Origin: Dipetalonema caudispina
Lineage: Eukaryota; Nematoda; Chromadorea; Rhabditida; Onchocercidae
Length of the DNA stretch: 64,000 bases
Direction of reading: 5' to 3'
NCBI GenBank assembly: GCA_013365325.1
Contig: JABVXV010000034.1
Coordinates: forward strand, 310,001 to 374,000
Position 1 is the first letter of the stretch. Every line of letters begins with the position of its first letter. The translations under genes and the position numbers were made by a program. Shown here one piece after another: positions 52,074-64,000 of the stretch. The notes beneath the pieces were generated by a model. The model worked only from the letters and a program-made list of their open reading frames with translations, did no database searches and had not been told where the DNA came from.

Positions 52074-53094
52074 AAAATTTAAAAAATGTTAAAATGGTAA
52101 GAGATCAACGGGTTTTTTTAAAAAGAAAACATTTCTGAAATATGGCAGAGACGGGGGATTGTCTTTTTTTTGAAAGGTAAAAAATTTTTTTTACTCATTT
52201 AAAACTACTGATACCATATCTTACTCCTTTGTATTGCGGCCTTTTTCACTTTACTCTATATTGTGGTTCTTGTGCGCTTTCATTTTTTCTCACTTAATTT
52301 TCAAGTTTTTTCACTTCTATTTTTTGAAGTTAGCAATTTTTTGAAGTTTGACAACATTGATTTCTTCGCTGCACAGCCTTCTTAGTTAGCTTCACAAGTT
52401 TTTGTCAAAATTTTGCATGAATGAATGACTATTTTTTGTAAAATAGCCATTAATTATTAAAAATGATCACTTATATTTTTATTATCCCTCAGAAATTAGT
52501 TTGCAAACGTGTTTGGTGCCTTGACAGTTCTCCGGAAAAACGATGAATGAATACGGTGAAATGATATTTTTAATTTGTTTTAATTGTAAATAATTGAGAT
52601 AGCAATCGATCGGTTTCATAAAAATTTGTTGTACACTGTATAAAAAAAAAAAATATATTGCTTGATTTGTTCGTATGCAAAGTACGACGACGTATTGGAA
52701 TTATTCAAATTATTTGCATTGGTTTACTTTTTTTTTTTTAATTTTATATTTTGTTGAATTATTCTTCTAAAAATATTCATTGTTCTTTCTTTTTTTTTTT
52801 CTCTTTTTAAAATTTTTAAAAAAGTTGAAAGTGTTTTTTTTTTGCAAAGAAACTTCGTCGTCCTACTCTTTTGTTTCTTGACCTATTTTAAAATAATAAA
52901 ATGTTTGTTGCTTCTTCTTCCTTTTCTTCTTCTTCTTCCTTCTTTTTTTTTTTTTTTTTTCTTTTTCATTGTTTGTTTAATATTCATGATTGTACTGCGA
53001 TAAATATTTCAAATCTTGTACATATTTTTTTGCAGGCAAATGTAGTTTTGTTATTTTGTTCTACCAAGTAAAGAATTTTCCGAATTTATTTCTT

Positions 53095-53100
53095 TACATT
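53095..53100 (-). terminator. Candidate tetraspanin polyadenylation signal
   Basis: Plus-strand TTTATT reads AATAAA on the minus strand about 95 bases after the tetraspanin stop at 53196. Confidence 0.45.
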
Positions 53101-53195
53101 CAATTACATTATTTTACACCAAATTAAGTTCATTTTAATTACATTTATGTATAATATTATAACAAAAAAAAAAAAAAAATGAACGACTACAGCAA

Positions 53196-55838
53196 TTAAG
53201 TAATAACTTTAAAATTATTTTTACTTAAAAGGACTGTTTGAAGATGATTTGTCATAGTTAATCCAGAAATCATACATAATCCTGCAAGAGGATACAATTT
53301 ATGCCCAGAAGATGAAAATATTACGGAAGGTTTCTAATAAAGTAGATGAAAGTTACTTTTATCATTTTATTGACATATCACTGATAATACGTCTTTAATT
53401 AAACTACTTCTCAGCGCACTAATTAGTGTGCACTAACGACTACTGATATTGTATAAAAATATATGCGGCTTGTTTTTTCTGAATTTAAAAATTCTGGAAA
53501 ATATAAATTTTCATTGTATACTTTCATTTGTTTTGTAAAAGATATAAAAAATTTACCTAAAACAAGTAACATAGCACCATTTAGGTAAAAAAATCCTGTC
53601 TTGAAGGCTTGGTAAAAAGCCTGAACACAATCACGCTTATATACCGAATTCAGTGCTTTTTTTCGTCTATTTTTACAATCACTTAATGAAATACATCCCT
53701 AAAGATTTTTCTTTTTTGATAACTTATTTAACAATTGCAAGAGGTAATTTGAAATTTTCAAAAATTTTAGAAGAACATGAAATTTTTAATCATTCTTAAA
53801 ATTTTATCTGAAGCTATATAACAATAAAAAGGGTATGTTGAAAATTTCTAATGCTAAATTGTTACTGAAATTTGAAATTAAAACAAATATATCTTAATAT
53901 GAAAAATGTATACCGCAGATTTTATTCTAAAATGAAATGCAAGTTTTAATGTTATTGATACGTAACATGCGATGGTCACGCATGCATGTCACATAAAATA
54001 TCTTTCAGAAGAAATTTCTTACATCATAATTAGAACTTAGTATTATCACGAAAAAATTAAAAATATTTTTTTCATTTCAATTTTCACCTTATGATATGCA
54101 TTATACTAAAATATTACTTTTAATAAAGTATTCAAAATATATGTATATGCATATATTCAATCTATACATTATTCTAAAAGAATTTAAATTTAGAATGGAA
54201 GAAATGAATTATTCCACATTGATACTATTAGCAGATGAGCACTAAGATTTATTGGAATTTTTTTGAAATTTGAAAAGAAGGGATTAAATTGGAAATGGAT
54301 ACAATAAAATGATTTAGATTATATCAAGTTATCATATTCTCATTGAAGTATTCATACCCAATTTTTTTTAAATCGATTTGCATAACTCGGTATTCGGAGA
54401 AAATTTGTTTCATTGAAGGATACGACAAATCGTTCATATGCAAACTGTTCGCAATACATGGAATGATATTCGGATCGACAACATGACCACGGTAATGAAC
54501 TCATTTCACTGAAAATGGATATCTACATTGGATTATAATGCTTCAATTTGCAATATTTTTTTATATTGGTAATTGGATGAGTAGTAGTAGTAGTAGCAGT
54601 ATATTCATTGAATTAAATTAAAGCAATTAATTAATTAATCAATTTATTTTTATTTTATTAAAAATTATTGGTAGTATAAATTTCAGAACATAATTGAATA
54701 CTAATCTCATAAAGTAACTGTTCCCTTAAGATACTTAAACTATTCGTAGTAGCTTTTTAATTTTTTACAGACTAATTAATACATATATTTCATACAATGT
54801 AATTAATGAAGGATTTTTTCAACTTTAAAATAAGCATTAAAAAATTGACTTTACTTGTATAAATTATCTCGGAAAGCAGTATCAGGTGTTAGATAATGCA
54901 ACCAAATGAGATGCGCTTCTACACCTTGCACCGAAACCCCACAACATTCAAATCTTTGTTGGATGATATTAATTTCCTTTAAGTATCAGTAATCTAATAT
55001 TAAAAAATAAATTCTCATAAGGTAAAATTAACTTTTGATTTAATTGATAAAATATAATACTTACCTGAGCATAATCACTATCACTGATGGCATTCTTCAC
55101 AGCATACAATATATTATCACGGATAGGTTTTTGCCAAGTAAGGCATAAAATGAATAGGAGAAATCCACATCCTAATGTTGCTATACTGGATATAACTAAC
55201 TCATATTTCAATAATTTTAGGTCTAAAAAATTTTCCGAAAATTCTGCTGCTTCCATGAAACTGAAAATATTAATGTAACAGACTGCATTTGTGATTAATT
55301 AGCTTCATCAAAATGAAAGCTTAAAAATGAAAAATTTCGCTAAATTTCAAGGTCATTAATGAGAAATTAAAAAGTAACTACCAAAATTTGTGAATTCGAA
55401 ATGGACTAATGATAGTGATAAATGTTGCGTATAAATTGATAAAAAAAACACCCAAAAATAAACCATAACGTTGCATAAAATTTGGTAATATTTTACTAAA
55501 AAGTAAATAAATGTTTAACAATAATAATGATAATACAAAGATAGGAATAATTATTAGTAATAATGGAAATGGTAATAGTGATAATATGATAACAGATATA
55601 CTTACTGATATGCCATAAATTTCGATGAGCTATGGAGAGTAACAATAAGAGCAGTGCCACAAAGTAGAAGTTGCAAGAAGAGAATGAAAAGTATAATTCG
55701 AGCAACAATTGTCGGTGGTATTTTCTTCATATTTACCATTTCTGTCAGGTGTTTTATCATTTTTGTCATCAATGGTTTTCCGGATTTTGGTTCCGTTCGA
55801 TCCATTATTACTGATGATTTTATGAATTGCAATGTCAT
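53196..55838 (-). CDS. Tetraspanin (four-TM membrane scaffold protein)
   Basis: Seven minus-strand exons join in phase to 326 residues: 55838-55606, 55495-55382, 55260-55065, 54976-54855, 54508-54358, 53635-53557 and 53281-53196. Four membrane segments are visible: TM1 about 48-67 (ARIILFILFLQLLLCGTALI), TM2 about 87-108 (YGLFLGVFFINLYATFITII), TM3 about 133-153 (YELVISSIATLGCGFLLFIL), and TM4 near the C-terminus (FFYLNGAMLLVL). The large extracellular loop carries the family cysteines: FECCGV, then LPWSCC, then a single Cys in SMYCEQ and a pre-TM4 Cys in RDCVQAF. The 'W.(S)CC' form is reminiscent of the peripherin-like branch, but I do not assign an orthologue. Tetraspanins organise membrane partner proteins. 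The start could also be the ATG at 55805. Two acceptors (before 54976 and before 53635) are unusually weak. Confidence 0.85.
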
Positions 55839-58209
55839 TGATAGCAATAAATTCTGCTTTTTGTATAATAAGAGATAGTGTTAAATTAGCGAATTATCAA
55901 ATTATCATCATCACGTATAAAATGTTGAATTTAATTAGAAAAATTTGCTCACAATCTTCAAAGATGGACATAGCTCAGTAAGTGAACAATGTTAATTTAC
56001 ATTAGTTAATTATGCAAATGCAATACCAAACTTTGCAATCTTTCATTAAGAATGTTTTGATCTAAAAAATTCGTTTATTTGGAATTGTAAATGAATGAGA
56101 TCAGTTAACAACGATTTTGGAATATAAAAACTAACAGCAACCACTTTTTAATTGGCCTTCGTGTAACAATGAATTTTTTTAAAAATTTTTTTTCGATTAG
56201 TGATCGATGACTTCTGTTTTGTTGAATAATTAATTTTCTTAAAAATTTCATCTTTTTTTTGACACTGATAAAAATAAATAACTTATTGATTTTTCTAATG
56301 AAAACTATCAAATAAATTGTAAATGAATTACTTGAAGCAAAATTTTGAAATTTGAAGTTTTCTCATTTGGAACAAAAAAGATTTTTTTTTTTATGCTCGC
56401 CTAATCCAGATGATATCTTTCGAAAAAAATTGAACCAATTTTAAATTTTGATCTGGATTAATTACAGAGCCAAATTTCAAAGATTTGAACTTGGTCAAAT
56501 AATTTCATATCACTGACATGAAAATAATTCTTGCAGTAAAGAATATTTTCAACTTCTTTCACCTTAAACTTGTTTCATCCATCTGATTTTTCGATCATCT
56601 ACTTCGGTAGATTCTTTGCTCTCATGGATTTTTGCCATATCATCGCGATATCGTCCTTTGTCATCAATCAGTTTGCTCTTTTTGACTTTTATAGTTTCAA
56701 GTTTTTTCGAACAAAACTTCAAACACATCCTGCATCGATTAATTGTGTCATTAACAAATTAATCGTTTCATACAAAAAAAAAAAGAAAATTTTCCTAATT
56801 TAATTCTACCTTAAAATTCTATACTTCTTCTCCGTTTCAACAAATTAAACCCTACTAATTATTGTTACCTCATACTGCAAAAAAAAAAAAAAAAAAAAAA
56901 AATAATTCAAACAATTCAGGTCATAATAGGTCACAGCATCCTTTCATAGTTATCCTTTGACGGACAATGAGTGATTTCGAATCGCAGTCATTTTTTTTTT
57001 TAATGTTTGTTCAACGGTATTGTAATCGAAAGTAAATTGTACTTTGTGACCTTTTCTTTCTTATTTTACCCTTTAAGTAATACCTCTATATACGTAATTG
57101 GTTCGGATGAATAGAAATGGGGTAAATTACGAGAGGTCATATACAGAGGCAATAGAATAGGTTTAGTTCCTTCCTTTTTTTTTTTTTTCTAACTTTTTTT
57201 TAAAGAGTTCCACCTCTTTGAGCTGTTCAGAAATTGGAGCAATATTTTTTCATTGTAGAATTTTGTTTAAATCTTTCATCACTTTCGAAGTGTTACATTG
57301 TCCTCTCTCCCTTCTCTCTACCTCTCCTCTTCTTTCCCGACTTCCCGATCCCCGAGCAATTGAGGATACTAATTTTTCATTCTATTGTATATTCCTGTAC
57401 TTTTGAATTCTATCTTTGAGATTCATTCATGCATATATTTATTTTTTCAGTCATTTCTATTTGATATTTCGGTACGATTAACATTTAGTTCAGTGGTAAT
57501 TCTATCTAATATTGATGAATCGAGAGGTCATCGATCAGTTACAACATATTAAAATCAAAATAATTGAAATCGATAATTTCGTTTTTGACGAAATTTTAAC
57601 AAATAATTAAATTTGCTTACAAATAATACCAAAATATTCATAAATTTCAGTAGAATTTATTCTATATTACTGATTAATTTGATGGAATAATTTTTAAACA
57701 ATTTTATTTGTCTGAACTATGATGAAACTCCCACTTTGGATAGTTTCATCATTGTCCGACAAAAATAGATCAGACAAATTTATCACTTTCTTATTTTTAT
57801 GTTACCACCCAATGATTTTTGTTTAAAATAAATTCTTTAAATTCCTTGAAAATTGGCGTCCTTAATGCGTATTCAATTATTTGTTTTTCATTACATATAA
57901 GAATTATGAAAGATAGTAACGAAACTAAAAATAATTATAGGAGAAATGATAGAAATAAATGTGTGCTAAATTTGATCCGCTTGATTGCTATTGAAATATT
58001 TTCCTCTCATAAATTAATAATTGTTAGGTATGAAAAAAAAAAAAAAAAAAGAAATGTCATATACCAAATGATATTAAATAATTAATTTGACCTATCAGCA
58101 TGACATATCTTTTTGACATGTCGAAAATTTTCTATTGATGATAGATGAATTGTAAAATACAACATTTCGTTTCTCTTAAACTCAACATATTTGGTGGAAA
58201 TTAAATCAG

Positions 58210-58215
<6 letters not shown>

Positions 58216-58242
<27 letters not shown>
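58216..58242. repeat. Poly-A homopolymer (27)
   Basis: An uninterrupted run of 27 A in non-coding DNA. Confidence 0.95.
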
Positions 58243-59032
58243 GCAGGAGGAAAAGAAAAAGAATCCATTCCGGTAGGTAATTTCATCAAATTTAATCCAA
58301 AAAAAAGAAAAAAAAAACTTCGTGTCACATTTGCTGTTTTCCTCCATTATGGTAAATCTTTCCTTTTTCTTCCACCTCAATTGTCATCCAACAAGTGGGA
58401 ACTTTTTATTTTAATATTTCGCGACGAAGTGTTAATATCTTTTTCTTTTTTTGCTCCATCTCATCTGTTTGTTTACTTTTAAACTCTTTGTGGAATTTGT
58501 CATAAAATTTGTCTCACATTATCATTAATTCAATTAGCAGAATTTTTCGAAAATGTGAAATATTTGTGCAAATGTATGAAATTTAAGTGAAGAGAATATT
58601 TGATTTAAATTTAGGACAGAAATGCTAATTTGAAAGGATAATAAGGACATTTTGGGATAAGTGAGGATGAAATATTCCAAAGGTGAATGATGATATGGTT
58701 ACATTGACCTGTTCAAAAGACTATTTAAGTGAGGATAGGAGGATAAATGGATACAGGTAAGATATTAAAGATAGACGAAGCAACAGGAAATGGATGAATT
58801 GAAGGAAAGGAATGAGGCCTTCATACATTTTAGGCAATTTGTTATTATTATTATTATTGTTGTTGATATTCTTTAGATAGAGGGAAGAGATAGAACTGAA
58901 TTTTCCGCTCCTCTAAGCAGTTCTTCTCATTGAATTATTAAAATTATCATCAAAATTACCATCGTCGCTGTTGCTGTTGTAACCGAAATCATTATTATGA
59001 TTACTATTACTACTTTTATTATATTGTTATTA

Positions 59033-59118
<86 letters not shown>

Positions 59119-59150
59119 TTTGCTACTGCTATTATTATTATTATTGTTAC
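59033..59150. repeat. ATT trinucleotide microsatellite
   Basis: Long ATT/TTA array with a short TTTTTGCTACTGCT interruption. The poly-Leu open frame across it is an artefact. Confidence 0.93.
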
Positions 59151-60182
59151 CGAATATTCATCTTCATATAATTATAATTATTGTCACAAAATATCAAAGC
59201 TGAGATCGATTTTTTTTCTTACTTTGAAAGATTTTTTTTTTTTTTTGTCATTCCAAAATCCTTTTTGTTTTTCATCACTTTCCCTCACGCGCAATGAAAG
59301 ACGAAAAGTGCGGAAATGATTTTTAAGAGATTTTTTTTTTTAAATTTTTTGCGTATTTCAACGAATTAATAATGGAAATCTAGTACTGTTAACATCATTT
59401 TTCCCTTTCCTTTACACGATATGTTAAGGAAATGGATAGAAATAATTTTTAAGAGATTGTTTTTTTTTTTTTCTTTCTCGATTTTGTATATTTTTAAAAT
59501 CTAGCAAATGACGTTTTTTTTTTTTTCTTTTTTTTTTTGTTTTTCTTTTGCAACACAGATTTGAAGAAATTAAAATAAAAGCATGATTGAGATCTTGATG
59601 GATAAAGAAAGGATAAAAAGTGGACAATTAGATTATAAATAGGAACTTATAATATCTTCGGAGTTTTGCTTTTTTCCAAGCATTGTTATTTTTGAATTGA
59701 CATTAACAGATCACACATGGATTATCAGCCATGGATAATACAGGTGTATGTATGTTTATAAATATTTATAATTTCTATGTGATTATTTTTTTATCTTGTC
59801 AACTTTAATTTGCAAATAAAAGGATGAAGAGACAGAGACACTCGAATTAAAATCTTCTTGATTAATTTTTTTGGAAAATTTAACAAGATCTGAAATTCGA
59901 CGGTTACAGGAGTAATTAATGTTTACAGTTCATTAATTATGGCCTGATAAAATTGTAGGAGGAAGAAATACAGGGAAGTTTAACCTTATAATCAATCATA
60001 ACCATCATAATTTCGATAATATTTTATATATACAAACTAATATAACCACTATGAACTCTGATATAACCAATTCTTGAATTTTAGGCAAAAAAATTTTAAT
60101 TGGAAATTTTCAATGGTTATTTATTTTTCACAACTGAAAACTCATAAATGTTTTGAATTTAACTGATTATTGTATTTCTTAC

Positions 60183-60269
60183 CAAATACTCAAATTCATT
60201 CACCGTTGCAACCAATTTATTGTAGGAATGAGGTCGCTCAGTTTGATTATTCATATATGTCTTTCTTTT
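60183..60269 (-). CDS. Unassigned internal exon
   Basis: An 87-nt minus-strand segment lies between a clean TTTTACAG acceptor and a GTAAGA donor and is phase 0 at both ends (29 codons). It encodes KRKTYMNNQTERPHSYNKLV followed by ATVNEFEYL, a residue mix unlike the surrounding DNA. I found no convincing partner exons. An open stretch reading NDLHLSSNPVTLLMRSE on the same strand just upstream (about 60.5 kb) ends in a GTGATT donor but lacks an acceptor. It may belong to a gene lying between the tetraspanin and the Hedgehog-related gene. Confidence 0.4.
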
Positions 60270-60690
60270 CTGTAAAATGAATAATGATACATTTATTTTC
60301 TTTTCCTTTTTTTTTTTTTTTTTTTTTACATTAAAATATATCTTTTCAAACAAAAGATGATGAGGTCGAGAATAAGATTTAGAGCACAAATTTCAAAGGA
60401 TAGGACATTAAAATTTATGTGTCACCAATTTTAGTATAGAGCTGATCGAATGAATGAATTGGGTGCAACGTTTAACAACTATCCATCTTTTAAATTCACG
60501 GAAATCACCTCACTTCTCATTAGTAATGTTACTGGATTACTTGAAAGATGCAAGTCATTTTGTTGGATATGTAAAATTAAATTTTTGTGATTATTTTTTA
60601 AAATTAGCAAATTCTTTATCGAAGTATTATTATTTGTATAAGTCTAGAATCCTAATCCTATTCTATCTTATACTATTCTACTTAAATAGT

Positions 60691-60717
60691 AAAAAAAAAA
60701 AAAAAAAAAAAAAAAAA
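60691..60717. repeat. Poly-A homopolymer (27)
   Basis: A run of 27 A about 300 bp upstream of the Hedgehog-related gene start. Confidence 0.95.
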
Positions 60718-61019
60718 TTAAATGCAAAACAATGCTTACAATAGCTAAAGTATTATTACACGTAACATTTTGAAAGGTCATTTATCTTCTGGGAACTCAT
60801 TTTTAATCTCTTCAGTTGTGAAGTTAAGAAATTTATTAAAAAGTTTGTTATAATAATGATATTGATTATTTATTATTATTATTATTGTTATTGTTACGCA
60901 GATTATTATGCTTGTTACATTCGCAAGATTAACAAAATTTCTTGCAAAACGTGATCAGAGTCTAATTACTTCAGGTGAAATATTTTTTATAAATCGGGTA
61001 ACAATAAAACAAGCAGATA

Positions 61020-64000
61020 ATGTTGCCGAATTCAGTGATATTTTTCTTACTATTATCATTACTGATGAAATATTCAGCAACGATAACATATCGTTGTGAT
61101 GATGATCAAGTCATTGTTGTACAAAGCTTTGGAAATGATACTATACGGATGCATTGCCAAAAACCGATCCTTTGTGGTCTTCGATTTTTAGTACGTTCCA
61201 TATCTTTAATATAATACGAAGCATAAATTTGTTATTTATTCTAAAAATCACAAATTTCAAACTTTCTTCAGGATATCTGATTATCTATTCATGATAATAT
61301 AAAGGATATCACTTGCTATCATATCATAAATTATTAATAGTATTGGTGGGAAAAAAAAAGCTTAGATTTAATTCTACATTTACTCCTACTCTTTGTTTTC
61401 TAATATTTTAAATTTCAAGAAATTTTTTTCCAACGATTTTTATTTTAGGGAAATAAAAGCTTTCCTTTTACTTCTTCAGATCGACTTACCTTTTGTTACT
61501 TTTCTCATCTTTATGTTACTGCCTGTTGAATGTTTGTAGAAATGTCAATACAATCACCAACAATTATATTGTGGTGGCAAAACCAATTTTGTTGCTCACA
61601 TACAACAGTTAACGCCCATTGCACCGTAAGTATGATTTTTAATTATAATCATTTAATCAATATGTTTATTGATAAAATAAGTTTATCGTTATTATATGCG
61701 TAATAACTTAAGGTTTGAAGTTGATCAATTAATTAGATTATTTCTAATTTAGCATCTTGAAGCTTACTTAGGTATTTTTTAACCAAGTGAAATAAATGAA
61801 CGTATAGAAGTGAAAGAATTAAGGAGAAATGATAAAATGAGAAGGAGAATGAAAAGGTATGAAGTAAAGATATCAACATAAATTGAAATGTTTTGAATAA
61901 AATTTTAACTTATATCTGAATTTAAACAGATTTTACATGCCATTTAAGTAATTCTTTGTATCCATTCAGATTTGGGTCGAATATTATTGTTAATCATAGA
62001 ATAAGCTTAATTGTTTTGGATTTTAACCTAATATCAAAGGATGAATCTAATAATTTCTTACATTCAATCATTTATTATTATTACTATTATTCATTATTAT
62101 TATTATTGTTATTATTATTATCATTTTTATTATTATTGTTATCATTAATATGTAAGAAAGTAAACTTTTAATTTTTGTTTAAGATTAATGAAATTTAATT
62201 AAAATTAATATTATAGCGTGATACATACATGTTGTAATTTGACGATTAATGAGGATGTTCAAATAAAAGCGCATACAGGAAATGATTGCTTCTTGTATGA
62301 TTTACCAGATGGATCAAATGGTACAACAGCTGAGGAATTAGAAAAGCAAGACAAAGAAGGCTATACATTATTAAAGAATATTAATAAAATACCGGAACAA
62401 TTTGCGGATTTTTCGGGTTATCGCCTCAGGCTTTATTTGCTACGTAAAAAGGAACCATCACAGTTTGTGATAAAGGGTGTCGAACGAAACGAGTAGGCTT
62501 TTTAAGTTAAATTAACAATAATATATTATACAAATTTCCGCTAATCCGCAAAAGAATTAGATATTTCCGGGAAATATTTGCAACGAATTAATAATATCAT
62601 CCGTTTCAGGAGATTTCTTTATTCATCATGAATTATTAATATTATTATCGAGGTATCCTTGATAAAAACCTGAAAATTTTAATCAACCGAAAATTTTACC
62701 ATCTCCTTCACTGAATAATAACAGATTATTAATATTAGTGAAAAATAAGTTTTATTTTTTGAAGTTTAAAACACTAATTACATTTAGGGCTGGCTATCGG
62801 GTAACCATTTGTAGTATACAATGTCAAAATGATACTGAAAAGATGAAAGCAGTAATTTATGACGAAAAGCATGTAGATTTGAATAAAAAAGAATCAGCTA
62901 TCAATGATAGTAATTTGAATCATATCAAGCTTACATTACGGAATTTGACCAATGATGGACAATGGATTATTGCCACCTGGGCAGAATGGTCCTATAAACA
63001 GTTAGTTAAATAATTTTGCATCTTTTGTGGTAGTTTTTTTTTTTTTTTTTGTTAAAGCAAACAACAAAATATACATTTTCATGTGGTATTTTTATTGTAA
63101 AAAAAACCAATTAAATTTTTTTATTTTTCAATTGTTTCACATTTAATGTCATTTTCAATTTATATTAATATCTCCACTTAAAATTTACTTTGTTATTGAA
63201 CAAAAACGATAATTAAGGAAGTGTTAATATATTAAAATTATTGACTGAATGAGGGAATAGTTAAAGTAAACATTCTAGAAAATTTGTAATCCAAAATTAT
63301 TTACTAAATTTAAATTTAAAGGTATTGAACTAATATTGGAAATGTAATGATTTCTTTACTAATAATTATGACTTAATCATGTCTTACAATCAAAATGTAG
63401 CATACATTTGTCTTGGCCTATTAATTATTACTTGTCTAACAAAAATTACTACCATAGGGAGACAAGAAAAAAATGAATACTTTGGTCAATATGAAATGAA
63501 ATTATATTTGTATTATTTCAGATGGTCAGAATGGAGTACAGAACGAAAGATTGAATTTAATGATTTGAATGGGACAAAAGGGAAAGGTCATCGGTATCGT
63601 ATTCATCAAACTGATAAAAAAATTAAAACTGCTGCTGGGAAAGGTAAATAAGATAGAAAATAGTTAGGAAGAATACTAAGGAAAAATTGTGAATATCAAC
63701 CGGGCACAGGCATATTATTCTTAATTTCATTAAAAGATGTATTTGAACTGTTTAGTTAGTGCTAAGTACTTTTCTGATTTGCATATTTCATTTAAAAAAA
63801 AAGAAAAACCATCCGTTTCCATGCTAAATTTGTTAATTTAGTTTCTGATATAAGAAGATTTATTGATAAACAACAAAGGATTATTTCTAAATTTTTTGTT
63901 TCAAGAAAGAAAATAGAAGAGTAGTAGATTAGAATCATACCTGGTAACAAATTTGGATATTTCAGGTAAACAAAAATCAGAAGGTATCAAAACATCCATT
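61020..64000 (+). CDS. qua-1: Hedgehog-related secreted protein (quahog-like), N-terminal part, runs off window
   Basis: Six exons in phase encode the first 301 residues: 61020-61190, 61540-61625, 62217-62492, 62788-63000, 63522-63643 and 63966 onward. The start ATG gives a signal peptide ([20 protein letters not shown]). The secreted part holds paired-cysteine motifs: TYRCDDDQ, MHCQKPILCG, KCQYNHQQLYCGG, HTCCNLTI and GNDCFLYDLPDG, then FVIKGVERNE-AGYRVTICSIQC, followed by a Trp-rich patch (WIIATWAEWSYKQWSEWS) and a Lys-rich linker at the right edge. This order of cysteines and the 'V.R....YRV.IC...C' element match nematode Hedgehog-related amino domains as I know them; the quahog type is my best fit. 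In that family the linker is followed by an autoprocessing Hog/Hint domain, which would lie beyond position 64000. Such proteins act in cuticle and moulting. Assignment is by pattern, not alignment. A possible leader acceptor (ACTTCAG) ends at 60974. Confidence 0.55.
62071..62142. repeat. ATT-rich microsatellite in intron
   Basis: Imperfect ATT/GTT repeats in the second intron of the Hedgehog-related gene. Confidence 0.8.

Larger units (their letters stand above)
51870..53195. other. Intergenic region between two convergent genes
   Basis: About 1.3 kb separates the Patched stop (plus strand) from the tetraspanin stop (minus strand). It holds likely 3' UTRs, poly-T runs, and a TTC-rich low-complexity tract near 52910-52960. 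No gene seen. Confidence 0.7.
55839..60180. other. Intergenic AT-rich DNA upstream of the tetraspanin
   Basis: About 4.3 kb with no supportable gene. It contains A runs at 56879-56902 and 58216-58242, an ATT microsatellite near 59.1 kb and short open frames lacking splice context. Confidence 0.55.

Noticed and set aside
55969..55990. tRNA A-box-like ATAGCTCAGTAAGTGA
   Set aside because: No matching B box, no acceptor-stem pairing and no anticodon arm within the expected distance.
58997..59203. Poly-leucine open frame
   Set aside because: Translation of the ATT microsatellite.

Overview
The window is AT-rich, intron-rich nematode DNA. The evidence is short introns with TTTCAG/TTTTAG acceptors and GTTAGT/GTAAGT donors, AG acceptors placed a few bases before start codons (as for spliced-leader addition), many long A/T runs and ATT microsatellites, and a gene set (Patched, a Hedgehog-related secreted protein, a nematode-style globin). 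A clade III (Spirurina), filarial-like worm is my best guess. This is inference, not a database match. All gene models below were assembled by eye from splice signals, reading-frame phase and protein-family patterns.

Layout: (1) 2.7-6.7 kb, minus strand: a globin with a long N-terminal extension that starts with a myristoylation-type MGN sequence. An unassigned minus-strand exon lies at 7.56-7.64 kb. (2) 11.06-13.9 kb, plus strand: an unrecognised single-pass membrane protein with a signal peptide. One exon carries two apparent single-base frameshifts. (3) 14.4-15.3 kb, plus strand: a fragmentary cysteine-containing gene that resembles the GM2-activator/ML lipid-binding fold (weak). (4) 15.5-38.6 kb: a gene-poor stretch with microsatellites, homopolymers, a diverged duplicated segment, a probable 63-residue secreted peptide gene (27.5-27.7 kb, minus) and a 46-bp tandem array broken by a 100-N assembly gap (37.1-37.5 kb). 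(5) 38.6-51.9 kb, plus: a 30-exon Patched homologue. Only the N-terminal exon is missing. (6) 53.2-55.8 kb, minus: a complete seven-exon tetraspanin, convergent with Patched. (7) 60.2 kb, minus: one clean unassigned exon. (8) 61.0 kb to the window end, plus: the N-terminal part of a secreted Hedgehog-related (quahog-like) protein. Any Hog/Hint region would lie beyond the window.

The main biological point is the linkage of a Patched receptor homologue and a Hedgehog-related ligand-like gene within about 10 kb, with a tetraspanin between them. Nematodes lack a canonical Hedgehog but keep Patched and many Hedgehog-related proteins, so this local arrangement is worth comparing across nematode genomes. 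No RNA genes, transposon ORFs or CRISPR arrays were found.
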